In this document: positions 24,737 through 33,193 of the stretch, in pieces
Numbering within the stretch: the stretch's first letter is position 1
Layout of the letters: the number at the start of each line of letters is the position of its first letter
NCBI GenBank assembly: GCA_022563535.1
Contig: JADFNE010000043.1
Coordinates: forward strand, 1-36,803
Direction: 5' to 3'
Length of the DNA: 36,803 bases
DNA from: Myxococcales bacterium
Lineage (GTDB): Bacteria; Myxococcota_A; UBA9160; UBA4427
Program-made: the position numbers and the translations under genes
Notes under the pieces: generated by a model
Seen by the model: only the letters and a program-made list of their open reading frames with translations
Told to the model about the DNA's origin: nothing
Database searches by the model: none

Positions 24737-26791
24737 GTGCTGGAAAAAGGCGGGCACCTCCACATGGTGCTCGCGGCCATCGCGGTGGGCCTCGCCGGCG
24801 CGGCGGGCGCTGTGATTTTCCGCTTCATGATTCGCGCGGTTCAAGCCGTGGCGTTCGGTGGAATGGACGGCTTGAGTTTGCTCGCCGAGGAGGGATTCGC
24901 GGCCGAAGCTCACGACCCCCTGGCACAGACGATGGCACTCGAGTGGTATTGGCGTCTCATCATACCCGCCACGGGAGGACTGATCGTCGGTCCCTTGATC
25001 TATTTCTTTGCCAGGGAAGCCCGGGGCCACGGTGTGCCCGAAGTCATGAAGGCGGTGGCGCTGCGCGGCGGGATCATTCGTGCCCGCATCGTGGGCATCA
25101 AGGCCCTGGCCTCGGCGCTCTCGATTGGGACTGGCGGCTCGGTGGGTCGCGAGGGTCCGATCATCCAGATCGGCGCCGCCTTTGGTTCGACCCTGGGGCA
25201 GCTGTTGCGACTCCCGACCACGCAGATCCGCACCCTGGTCGGATGCGGCGCGGCGGCGGGCATTTCCGCCACCTTCAACGCACCCATCGCGGGCGCATTG
25301 TTTGCGGCCGAAGTCATCGTGGGCGACTTCGCGGTGACCCAGTTCACTCCGATCGTGATTGCCTCGGTCGTCGCGACCGTGGTTTCGCGTTTCTTTCTCG
25401 GCAACCATCCGGCTTTCGAGGTCCCGGTCTACGACATCGTCAGCCCACTCGAGTTGATCCCCTACATGGTGACAGGAGTGGTGGCGGGCCTGGTCGCCGT
25501 AGCATTCATTCGCTCTCTCAACGCCACCGAAATCTTTTTCGAACGTCTGTCAATCCCAACGTATTTGCAAGCAGCGGTCGGTGGACTTTTGGTCGGAGTG
25601 ATCGCAATCGAGCTTCCCCAGGTTTTCGGAGTCGGGTACACGACCATTTCGCAAGCGCTCGCGGGCACGCTTCCCGCGCTCACCATGGCGCTCCTGGTCC
25701 TGGCAAAGATCGCCGCGACCTCAGTCACCATCGGTTCGGGGGGCTCGGGGGGGATCTTTGCGCCATCCCTGTTCCTGGGCGCCATGACGGGCGGTTTTCT
25801 CGGCACCCACATCCACGCCTTCTTTCCCGAAGCCACGGCTAGCTCGGGCGCCTATGCATTGGTGACGATGGGCGCGCTCGTCGCGGCGACTACCCACGCA
25901 CCCATCAGTGCGATCATCATCATCTTTGAACTCACCCAGACGATCGACATCATTCCGGCACTGATGGTCGCCTGCGTGGTGAGTTCGCTCGTCTGCCAGG
26001 TACTGAGCCGAGATTCCATCTATACCTCCAAGCTGCGGCGCCAGGGAATTGATCTGTTTGCCCGGGAAGATCCCAATGTGTTGAAAGGACTCTATGTGCG
26101 GGATGTGATTGATCCCCACCCGGAGGTGATCCCCGCATCGGCAAACTTTCAGACGATTCTCGATCTGGTCGTGCAGAGCGATCACTCGCAGTTCTTTGTG
26201 GTCGACAACAATCAGAAGCTTCTGGGAGCGATTTCGCTCGCCGAAGTTCGACGCTTGATTTACGAGCGCGAAACCCTGCAACACCTCGTAGTCGCGGGCG
26301 ATCTGGTCGACAGCAACCGGCCAACGGTCACCGAAGAAGAAGATCTCTCGGTTGTGATGCAGTTGTTCAGCGGCACGGCGGTCGACGAGTTTGCCGTGGT
26401 GCGCGCCGAAAACACATTGAGTCTTGTGGGGGTCGTACGCGAGAAGGACGTGATCGAGGCTCACAATCGCGAGTCAATGCGCAGAGATCTGATCGGTGGA
26501 TTGTCGAGCAATCTCAGTGCCGTCGAGAAGGGCCAGACGATCGACCTGGGCTCGGGCTTCGCCATTAGAGAGATCATGGTTCCGAACCATTATCTGAATC
26601 GGAGCTTGCGCGAGCTTGCACTGCGCGAGCGCACGGGAGTTCAGGTGTTGCTCCTGCGGCGCGCCAAAAAACTCGACGCCCGCTCCAAGGAAGTACGCGT
26701 TCCGAGCGCCGACGACATCTTGCGCGAAGGCGACACGCTGGTGGTGGCGGGAGAAATCGACGCCCTGACGCAGCTCGAGCAGCCGGACTAG
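24737..26791 (+). CDS. ClC-family chloride channel with CBS pair and TrkA-C domain
   Basis: Inner-membrane ClC protein of 684 residues. The transport part (about 1-430) has the selectivity-filter motifs G-R-E-G-P with the gating glutamate E139, and G-I-F-A-P near residue 336, plus the N-A-P-I-A-G segment. Whether it is a channel or a proton-coupled antiporter is not decided. The cytoplasmic part has two CBS domains (about 450-575, A-N-F-Q-T-I-L-D-L-V and the second T-V-T-E-E-E-D-L-S-V-V), which bind adenine nucleotides in relatives, and a C-terminal TrkA-C/RCK-C domain (about 605-684). The TAG stop is shared back to back with the convergent lipoprotein gene. GTG 24737 is the start; support upstream is weak. 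Confidence 0.94.
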   Translation: MLEKGGHLHMVLAAIAVGLAGAAGAVIFRFMIRAVQAVAFGGMDGLSLLAEEGFAAEAHDPLAQTMALEWYWRLIIPATGGLIVGPLIYFFAREARGHGVPEVMKAVALRGGIIRARIVGIKALASALSIGTGGSVGREGPIIQIGAAFGSTLGQLLRLPTTQIRTLVGCGAAAGISATFNAPIAGALFAAEVIVGDFAVTQFTPIVIASVVATVVSRFFLGNHPAFEVPVYDIVSPLELIPYMVTGVVAGLVAVAFIRSLNATEIFFERLSIPTYLQAAVGGLLVGVIAIELPQVFGVGYTTISQALAGTLPALTMALLVLAKIAATSVTIGSGGSGGIFAPSLFLGAMTGGFLGTHIHAFFPEATASSGAYALVTMGALVAATTHAPISAIIIIFELTQTIDIIPALMVACVVSSLVCQVLSRDSIYTSKLRRQGIDLFAREDPNVLKGLYVRDVIDPHPEVIPASANFQTILDLVVQSDHSQFFVVDNNQKLLGAISLAEVRRLIYERETLQHLVVAGDLVDSNRPTVTEEEDLSVVMQLFSGTAVDEFAVVRAENTLSLVGVVREKDVIEAHNRESMRRDLIGGLSSNLSAVEKGQTIDLGSGFAIREIMVPNHYLNRSLRELALRERTGVQVLLLRRAKKLDARSKEVRVPSADDILREGDTLVVAGEIDALTQLEQPD

Positions 26792-27387
26792 AGCTTCTCG
26801 TCGAGAACCAGGACGACGCCGCTCGCGCCCGGTACCAGGGGAGTCGCGACCGCACCAATCAGGTCTCCTGGCAGTTTCGTCATCGCGTTGCCGTCGGAAT
26901 CGAGCCGAGCCGAGAGCTGGATTTCTCCGTCGAACTGCAGAGTGGGGATCATCACCTGGGCCTGTCCGATCTCGAAGCTGTGGGGAAAGCTTGGCGTCGG
27001 CACCCGCAGTACCGCGAGCGGAGGGCCCGTGGGCCGAGTCCGGGCAATGATGAACAGCGTGCCGTTGGCCGGGCGATCCGCGTAAAACGCACGGTCTAGC
27101 TCGATCGTTCCGGAAATCGACGCTCCCGCGCCCAGATCAGAATCCCGGATCGGCGCTGCGACGTCCCGACGCGCTGGGGCGGGAGCGGGGGGTCCACCCG
27201 GCATTCCGCCGCCCATCGGCACCGCTTTGCGCGCAACGCCATTTGGATAGATGCGGGCGAGATCGGGAGCGACCGGTTCCTCGTTCGGATCAAACGGTTC
27301 GATCCCGCGATCGCAGTGAACTGCCAACAAAGCGACGATCGACAACGAGAGCGACGCGAAGAGCTTTCGGGAGTATTGACGATTCAT
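26788..27387 (-). CDS. Lipoprotein-like protein with CcmI C-terminal-like domain
   Basis: Exported protein of 199 residues. A signal peptide (residues 1-24) ends at C25; the context L-A-V-H-C is an imperfect lipobox because H at -1 is unusual. A proline- and glycine-rich linker follows (about 60-85). The C-terminal part (about 95-199) reads G-T-L-F-I-I-A-R, P-L-A-V-L-R-V-P and A-R-L-D-S-D-G-N-A-M, then P-G-D-L-I-G, a pattern that resembles the C-terminal domain of the cytochrome c biogenesis protein CcmI/CycH. No TPR or other ccm gene is seen here, so a role in cytochrome c assembly is unproven. It is divergent from thiC and overlaps the ClC stop codon. Confidence 0.7.
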   Translation of the reverse strand: MNRQYSRKLFASLSLSIVALLAVHCDRGIEPFDPNEEPVAPDLARIYPNGVARKAVPMGGGMPGGPPAPAPARRDVAAPIRDSDLGAGASISGTIELDRAFYADRPANGTLFIIARTRPTGPPLAVLRVPTPSFPHSFEIGQAQVMIPTLQFDGEIQLSARLDSDGNAMTKLPGDLIGAVATPLVPGASGVVLVLDEKL

Positions 27388-27499
27388 GGTTCGTACACGC
27401 TAGCGCGCCTGAACTGACTCGTTGAGGTGATTTGTCGCCGAGATCCGTGATAGTGTGACGGATCAGCGCGTCCCCTAATCAATCGTAGGAGTATCGACC

Positions 27500-29347
27500 A
27501 TGTCCTCCCGATCCCCAGAGCAAGGCGACACCATTTCACTCGATCTACGTCGCGAAAGAGATCCGATCGAGCTTCCACCGCTCGGTGGCAACCCCTCGAC
27601 TCGCGCCCAGGGGACGACCCCGGGAAGTTTCGCCAACCCCGCCGACATCGGCGGCCCGCGCAGCTTCAGCTCTCCCGACACCCCCGGCATGCCGGAACCC
27701 TCTGCAAAGACCGCCTGGGATTTCATGCCCGAGGACTGGGAAGAAGTCGACGGCCGTTGGACGCCACCCGAGGGCTTCGAACCCATCACCCAACTCGAAC
27801 ACGCGCGTCTGGGGTTGATCACCCCCGAAATGAAGCGCGTCAGCGAACGGGAACCTCATCTCACCCCTTTGCAGGTGCGCGACGAAGTGGCCGCCGGACG
27901 CATGGTCATCCCGGCCAACAGAGTTCACCTCGCTAAGCAACTCGACCCGATGTGTATAGGTCGCGCGAGCAAGACCAAGGTCAACGCAAACATGGGAGCA
28001 TCGCCCCTGGCGAGCAACATCGACGAAGAGGTCGAGAAGCTTCACTGGGCCGAGAAGTGGGGCAGTGACACGATGATGGACTTGTCGACCGGGGGCGATC
28101 TGGACGCCACCCGCGCAGCAATGATCGAGAACTCCACTCTCCCGGTGGGGACCGTTCCCATTTATTCAATGATTCTGGGTCGCACGATCGAGGATCTCGA
28201 CAAGAAGCTGATTCTCGACCAACTCGAGCATCAGGCCTCTCAAGGGGTCGACTATTTTACCATTCACGCCGGAATCCTGCGTAAACATCTTCCCCTGGTA
28301 AAAGAGCGGTTGATCGGAATTGTGAGCCGGGGCGGTTCCCTGCTGGCCAAGTGGATGCTGCACCACAACGCCGAAAACCCGATGTACACCTTGTGGGACG
28401 AAATCTGCGAAGTGATGCGGCGCTACGACGTCACCTTCTCGATCGGCGACGGCCTGCGTCCCGGCGGCCTGGCCGACGCGACCGACCTCGCCCAACTCGG
28501 TGAACTCAGCGCGATCAGCGAACTGACCGAGCGTGCGTGGCGTAATGGCTTGCAGGTCATGGTCGAGGGACCCGGACATGTTCCCTTCGATCAGATCGAA
28601 TTCAATATGAAGCTGCAGCGAACACTCTGCCACGGCGCACCCTTCTATGTGCTGGGCCCGCTGGTGACCGACGTCTTCCCGGGCTACGACCACATCACCA
28701 GCTGCATTGGCGCGACCGCCGCGGCCTATCACGGTGCATCGATGCTCTGCTACGTCACGCCGAAGGAACATCTCGGTCTGCCCAAGAAAGACGACGTCAA
28801 GCAGGGCTGCGTCGCCTACCGGATCTCGGCGCACGCGGCGGATGTCGCGCTCGGGATCCCGGGGACACGGGACTGGGATGACGAACTCACCAAGGCGCGG
28901 GCGGCATTGAACTGGGAAAAGCACTTCGAACTGGCGTTCGACACGGACCTCGCCCGGGCGTATCACGACGAAGATCTCGACGTCGATACCGATTTTTGTG
29001 CCATGTGCGGCCACGATTGGTGCTCGGTGCGGATCAGCAAAGAGATCACTCAGTTCTTTTCGGGCAACGACAGCGAATACGCCTGGGACAAGCCCAAGGT
29101 CACGGCGGCCCTGTCTGAAACCCAGAAGGAGATCTTGCAAAAACGAGGCGTGCTGTCCCCGGCCGAACTCCATCGGTTGGCGTCAAAGACGAAGCGGAGC
29201 ATGGGAGAAAAGGGCGCCAAGGCTGCTTGCCACAGCGACCTCACCGATTCCAAACACGCGCAGGAACTGCAGCACGGCAAGGTTCCCGACGCAGAGGCTT
29301 CCTCGGACCCTCGGTCCGCAGAAGAAACCGCGCAGCCCCAACCCTGA
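27500..29347 (+). CDS. thiC: Phosphomethylpyrimidine synthase ThiC
   Basis: Radical-SAM enzyme converting 5-aminoimidazole ribotide to the HMP-phosphate precursor of thiamine. The 615-residue protein has the N-terminal P-A-N and K-V-N-A-N-M-G region, M-D-L-S-T-G-G-D-L, G-D-G-L-R-P-G and V-E-G-P-G-H-V-P. The C-terminal [4Fe-4S] motif is C500-X2-C503-X4-C508 (F-C-A-M-C-G-H-D-W-C). A polar extension of about 60 residues follows. ATG 27500 follows GTAGGAG. The 112-base gap to the divergent neighbour shows no TPP riboswitch (no CUGAGA or ACCCUU cores), which is unusual for thiC. A hairpin of stem about 12 pairs lies 50 bases after the stop. Confidence 0.97.
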   Translation: MSSRSPEQGDTISLDLRRERDPIELPPLGGNPSTRAQGTTPGSFANPADIGGPRSFSSPDTPGMPEPSAKTAWDFMPEDWEEVDGRWTPPEGFEPITQLEHARLGLITPEMKRVSEREPHLTPLQVRDEVAAGRMVIPANRVHLAKQLDPMCIGRASKTKVNANMGASPLASNIDEEVEKLHWAEKWGSDTMMDLSTGGDLDATRAAMIENSTLPVGTVPIYSMILGRTIEDLDKKLILDQLEHQASQGVDYFTIHAGILRKHLPLVKERLIGIVSRGGSLLAKWMLHHNAENPMYTLWDEICEVMRRYDVTFSIGDGLRPGGLADATDLAQLGELSAISELTERAWRNGLQVMVEGPGHVPFDQIEFNMKLQRTLCHGAPFYVLGPLVTDVFPGYDHITSCIGATAAAYHGASMLCYVTPKEHLGLPKKDDVKQGCVAYRISAHAADVALGIPGTRDWDDELTKARAALNWEKHFELAFDTDLARAYHDEDLDVDTDFCAMCGHDWCSVRISKEITQFFSGNDSEYAWDKPKVTAALSETQKEILQKRGVLSPAELHRLASKTKRSMGEKGAKAACHSDLTDSKHAQELQHGKVPDAEASSDPRSAEETAQPQP

Positions 29348-29394
29348 ACCTGCCCAGATCGTCACGGGATCAGGAACGGGCCCCAAAACGGAAA

Positions 29395-29424
29395 GCGCCC
29401 CGGAATCTTTCGATTCCAGGGCGT
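29395..29424. terminator. Stem-loop after thiC
   Basis: GCGCCC-C-GGAATC pairs with GATTCC-A-GGGCGT around the loop TTTC. On the forward strand no T tract follows; on the reverse strand TTTCCGTTTT follows. It could be a weak terminator for either strand, or a processing or stability element for the thiC message. Confidence 0.5.
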
Positions 29425-29980
29425 CCCGTCGAAGCCTTCCCCCCCCCGGATGGGCTTCGATCTAGACCTACTCTTCGACCCGTGCCGAAGCGGAGTTGAG
29501 TGATTTCTTGCACCAAGAATTCACATTTTTTGCGTATGGCTGAGGGCAAGATCCCTCAGCCGCCCGTATTCTCAATGCCTTCGCAGGTGGGGGAGTTAAA
29601 GTCGCGATTCTGCGGAAGAATTTCGTAGCCGGATGTCAAAGCGTGGTGTATGCTGTCGCGCGTTCCAAAATGGTTGTAAATTCAACTACTTAGAAAGCTC
29701 TTCGCGGTCGTTTCGCCGGCTTTTGCGGTCGAACGTCGCGGTTTGCTCGTCGGGTTCGTTGTGCGACGGCGGCGAGTGACAGGCTGTTTCGGGGTGCGTC
29801 TCGAGCGTCATGGGTCATAGTCATAGAACGTCATCGCATCGAAGGTCAAAGAGGCGCCACAGACGAGACCAACAGGTGGGTGGACAAGCAGGTAAGCGGA
29901 CAGACGGGACCGGCACGGCTCAGACAATTCGCAGACTGGCAGAGCCGGCTGGGGCAAGAAGGTAAGAAGGGGAGTACGCG
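29425..29980. other. Intergenic stretch between thiC and a small ORF
   Basis: About 550 bases without a supported gene. It contains a 6-3-6 palindrome TTCTTG-CAC-CAAGAA (29505-29519), a perfect nine-pair hairpin with arms GGCTGAGGG and CCCTCAGCC (29537-29560) without a T tract, and four GTCAT units at 29807, 29814, 29820 and 29830. These are candidates for the control region of the small gene at 29981. I see no RNA gene I can name. Confidence 0.5.
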
Positions 29981-30184
29981 ATGGACGTAAAAATCAATCT
30001 CTCGGTCGAATTCAGTATCACCGAAAGCAGTCTCGAAGACGCGTTCGACGAGTACGATGAACTCACGGTGGAGGGCTTGCTCCGCGAGCTCCTGGACAAG
30101 TCCGTCGCGTGCGATGACATCGCGGTAAAGGTTCTCGCAGGGCCGAACACCCTCGAGGAACTGGATGCTGCCAACAGCGCCTGA
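29981..30184 (+). CDS. Small acidic protein of unknown function (67 residues)
   Basis: An ATG with AGGGGAG eight bases upstream opens a 67-residue frame. The product is acidic (many D and E), without cysteine-rich or transmembrane parts, starting with a beta-like M-D-V-K-I-N-L-S-V-E-F-S-I and continuing into an amphipathic E-D-A-F-D-E-Y-D-E-L-T-V-E-G-L-L-R-E-L-L helix, then I-A-V-K-V-L-A-G-P. I do not recognise the family. Good ribosome-binding site, even codon use and flanking non-coding DNA make it a likely real gene. It faces the same way as dnaA, about 930 bases downstream. Confidence 0.65.
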   Translation: MDVKINLSVEFSITESSLEDAFDEYDELTVEGLLRELLDKSVACDDIAVKVLAGPNTLEELDAANSA

Positions 30185-30216
30185 AATCCTGGATCCGAAT
30201 CACCGTCTACAATTCT

Positions 30217-30324
30217 AAGCCCAGTTCCGAGCCCATTTTTAAGTCCCATCTTAAATCCGATTTTAAAGCTCACGCCTGAGTTCATCTAAGGGCTCATCCT
30301 CGAGCCCATATTCGAACCTCTGAG
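30217..30324. repeat. Degenerate 12-bp tandem repeat (about nine units)
   Basis: Nine consecutive 12-base units with rough consensus AAGCCCATTTTT run from 30217; the clearest are GAGCCCATTTTT (30229), AAGTCCCATCTT (30241), AAATCCGATTTT (30253) and CGAGCCCATATT (30301). The period keeps both strands open in one frame, which makes a spurious reverse frame rich in G, L and K. It lies 32 bases after the small ORF and about 800 bases before dnaA. Confidence 0.65.
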
Positions 30325-30439
30325 CCCTGTTCTCGTCAGATGATCCGACAGAAACGGACGCCGACGAAGTCAAGAATCTGCGAATCCGGCGGCAGACCGA
30401 TCGCGCGAATCCCACTGCAACACTCCGTACAACTCCGGA

Positions 30440-31115
30440 GTCGAATATTTTTAAAATCTCCGCTGCCCATTATGCGAACGCCATTTCAGTATCACTGGAT
30501 ATTGGCTCGATAGCGAAACGGAGTTTGCTTGAAGCGTCCTCGACAACAATTCTCCCGCAGCAATGCAACAAAAAGTTCAGCAACATTTCCAGATTCAATT
30601 TTTTGAGTAATTTCGAGAAAATTTTAGTATTTAGCAGTATGGATGAGTTTTACTTTTTTGTGATACCCGCCCCCCTACACTCGATCGTTGGCGGGGAAGT
30701 CGGCTGAAGGGTGAAGGGGAACTACTCGAATTCATAGAGCGTTCCCGAAAACAAACGACGGTATTTGCGCACGTGACGACTCGTTATTGCTACCCACTAG
30801 AGTGTATCCCCTATGCCACGATCGATGTGAATCGACTTTGCGGAATCTTGATCACATGTGGTTAACTGCGGTCCCAATCGAAGTAGCTTCCATTGATTTA
30901 TTTTTTCTCGCAGCGGGTCAAAACAGTCATGACTATCAACTTGGAACATGGTAAGAATAATTCCTCGCCGATCAGGCACACCCATTCACTCAGTCTGAAC
31001 AACTCGATCAATACACGGTTTTATTCACTCATCCGCCAGAACTCGTTTCTGCGAGTGGGTGGCGATCCAAGAGACACCAACAGAGCCCATCCATAAAAAG
31101 AGGCAAGATCAACTC
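30440..31115. other. AT-rich region upstream of dnaA, possible replication origin
   Basis: GC content falls well below that of the genes. The strongest AT run (about 30585-30660) has long T and A tracts, as expected for an unwinding element. Two near matches to the DnaA box TTATNCACA are seen, TGTGGTTAA (30857-30865, reverse sense) and TTATTCACT (31021-31029), one mismatch each. No cluster of perfect boxes exists, and dnaN is not adjacent. Origin function is a hypothesis based on position next to dnaA and composition. Confidence 0.35.
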
Positions 31116-32837
31116 ATGACCTTCCCCCCCGAGGTCTGGGACGGCGTTATGCGTCGTTTACAAGCAGCGCTCGCTCCCATTTCATTTGAAATGTGGGTGC
31201 CCCAGATTGTCGCGAGACTCGACGGCGATTGCCTCGAACTCGGTTGTCCGACGCAGTTTCACAGCGACCGCATCCGAGACTATTTCCTCCCGGCGATTGA
31301 CGACTGTGTCAACGCGGAATTTGGTCGCCGCATTCCGCTCCGCGTCAAAGTGGTAGAGCAGGCGGTCGAACCCCTAGATGCCGCCGAACCGACAGCCACA
31401 GCCGTCGCCATCAACACCATCAACACCATCAACAACAACAACACCGCCAAAAACGCAGAGACACCTCCAAACAGAGACAGCCGGAGCAAGTCTTCCACGC
31501 CGCCGCAGAGCAAGGCGTTTGCACGGTCGTCGGCCCGCTCGCATCGCGGCGCGAACCGGCGCTCGCGGGAGACGATTTCGATCGGGAAAGCCGTCGAAGC
31601 CACCCTGTCCGCGGCCTCGTTCTCGACGGCGGCTCCCAGCGCACCAGACCCGGGCGCCTGTGGTACGCCGCCCCGAAGCCTGAAAGTGGTCGGAACCGGG
31701 TCAACAGGTCGCCCAGCCGGTCCCACGCGGGTCGGCCGGCCTCGCGATCCGCTGGGGAGCGACTCCAAGACCGCAAGCGAGGTTCGGCAATCCGCCTTTC
31801 CGCTGACCTTCGATTCATTCACCGTCGGTTCGTGCAACGCGCTCGCGCGCGAAGCCGCCCTGGCCCTGGCCAATCGACAACAGTTGGGGCTGAACCAGCT
31901 CTTCATCGTATCGGAGTCGGGTCTCGGCAAAACCCATCTCTCGCGCGCAGTCATTGGCACGGCCGCTCGCGCCATCGGAGATCGCGCCCGCTATACCACG
32001 GCCGAAGCGTTTACGAGCGAGTTCACCCAGGCGATCCGCGGCAGCCAAATGCCGAACTTCAAGCGGCGCTACCGAACGCACTGCGAATTGCTCGTGGTCG
32101 AAGACGTACAGTTTTTAGCGGGGAAGGCAGCAACTCAGCTCGAGTTCTTCCACGTGGTCCAGCATGTTCTCGACTGCGGCGGCCGGGTTCTACTCACGGG
32201 CGACAAGTTCCCCCAGGAGATGAGCCAACTCGACGAACGCGTTCGAGCACGCTTGTCGAGCGGCTTCTTGGCACAGCTCGACGCACCCGATGCAATGGTG
32301 CGGCGCAACATCTTGCGCGCAAAGGCGGCCCACGGCGGTATTCGCCTGCCCGATGACTGCCTGGATCTACTCGTCGAAGAGGTCGAAGGCAATGTGCGAG
32401 AGCTGGAAGGCGCGCTGATCCAACTCGTCACAATTGCTTCTTTGTTCAAGCGACCGATCGATCTGGAACTGACCCGCGAATCTCTCCAGGGCCGAAGTCC
32501 TCGCACGAAATCGATCGCGCTTAGCACCACCCCGTCGGACATCATCGAATCGGTCGCGGGGTTCTTCCGCACCTCGCCGGCCGCACTCGCGTCGCGATCC
32601 CGACGGCGCGATGTTCTTGTCCCGCGACAGCTCGCAATGTATCTCTGTCGCCGCTACACCGAAGCCTCACTCGCGGACATCGGCCGAGAATTGAACCGCG
32701 ACCACCCTTCAGTCGCAAATGCGATTCGCAAAATTGAGCGCCAGCTACTCGAAAATGTTCGGCTGCGGTATCAGGCCGAAGCCTTGATCGCACGCCTTGC
32801 CGAACTGGGTCACCGGCCTGTTCACAACTTTGACTAG
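31116..32837 (+). CDS. dnaA: DnaA-family replication initiator, divergent domain IV
   Basis: AAA+ initiator of 573 residues. Domain I (1-85, E-V-W-D-G-V-M-R-R-L) resembles other DnaA N-termini. Domain II is a very long low-complexity linker (about 95-225) with an I-N-T-I-N-T-I-N-N-N-N run. Domain III has F-D-S-F-T-V-G, Walker A G-L-G-K-T (K272) and Walker B V-V-E-D (D330). Domain IV has the helix-turn-helix, but the box-recognition motif reads N-R-D-H-P-S-V (527-533) where E. coli has G-R-D-H-T-T-V. Two threonines that touch the DnaA box are thus P and S. It may recognise altered boxes or be a second DnaA copy. ATG 31116 fits the family; GTG 31059 is the alternative. Confidence 0.9.
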   Translation: MTFPPEVWDGVMRRLQAALAPISFEMWVPQIVARLDGDCLELGCPTQFHSDRIRDYFLPAIDDCVNAEFGRRIPLRVKVVEQAVEPLDAAEPTATAVAINTINTINNNNTAKNAETPPNRDSRSKSSTPPQSKAFARSSARSHRGANRRSRETISIGKAVEATLSAASFSTAAPSAPDPGACGTPPRSLKVVGTGSTGRPAGPTRVGRPRDPLGSDSKTASEVRQSAFPLTFDSFTVGSCNALAREAALALANRQQLGLNQLFIVSESGLGKTHLSRAVIGTAARAIGDRARYTTAEAFTSEFTQAIRGSQMPNFKRRYRTHCELLVVEDVQFLAGKAATQLEFFHVVQHVLDCGGRVLLTGDKFPQEMSQLDERVRARLSSGFLAQLDAPDAMVRRNILRAKAAHGGIRLPDDCLDLLVEEVEGNVRELEGALIQLVTIASLFKRPIDLELTRESLQGRSPRTKSIALSTTPSDIIESVAGFFRTSPAALASRSRRRDVLVPRQLAMYLCRRYTEASLADIGRELNRDHPSVANAIRKIERQLLENVRLRYQAEALIARLAELGHRPVHNFD

Positions 32838-33193
32838 GAGCCTGACCCAAGACTCTCGTGGGAAGGGGATTGAGAAAGGGCAGACGGTTCCCCATTTTGA
32901 TTTTGATTGAGTCACTGCGCAGTTTGTCGAGTTTTGTCGGCGGCTGATCGGACTCTGTACGTTTTGTCGGTGCCCGCCCCGATAGGCTCCCCGAGCCTCC
33001 CCGCCGCCAGGGTTTTTGACCCCAATACACCCAATCCGTCCGGTTTTGTCGGATTTGTGTCGCCTTGCTGGATGAAGCGCCCGCTAATCTGCCCTGAGAA
33101 CCCGAGCAGGTTTCGCAGTCGCGGGATCTCCACCCCGTCGGCTTCAAGCAGGGGGGCGAGAATGCCGAAACTCAGTCGAGGAAGGCGACGTGC
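32838..33193. other. Intergenic stretch with three GTTTTGTCGG copies
   Basis: The decamer GTTTTGTCGG occurs exactly at 32931, 32961 and 33043, with a variant AGTTTGTCGA at 32921. A six-pair hairpin AGGCTC-CCC-GAGCCT lies at 32984-32998. The reverse frame 32912-33220 is open but not recognisable. The block has the feel of a dispersed intergenic repeat or a mobile-element remnant; no transposase motif is present. Confidence 0.45.

Noticed and set aside
27388-27499. TPP riboswitch before thiC
   Set aside because: The CUGAGA and ACCCUU cores are absent; only a short hairpin is present.
29920-30285. Reverse frame of 121 codons rich in G, L and K at its start
   Set aside because: Its N-terminal part is only the 12-bp repeat read backwards and the rest is antisense to the small acidic ORF.
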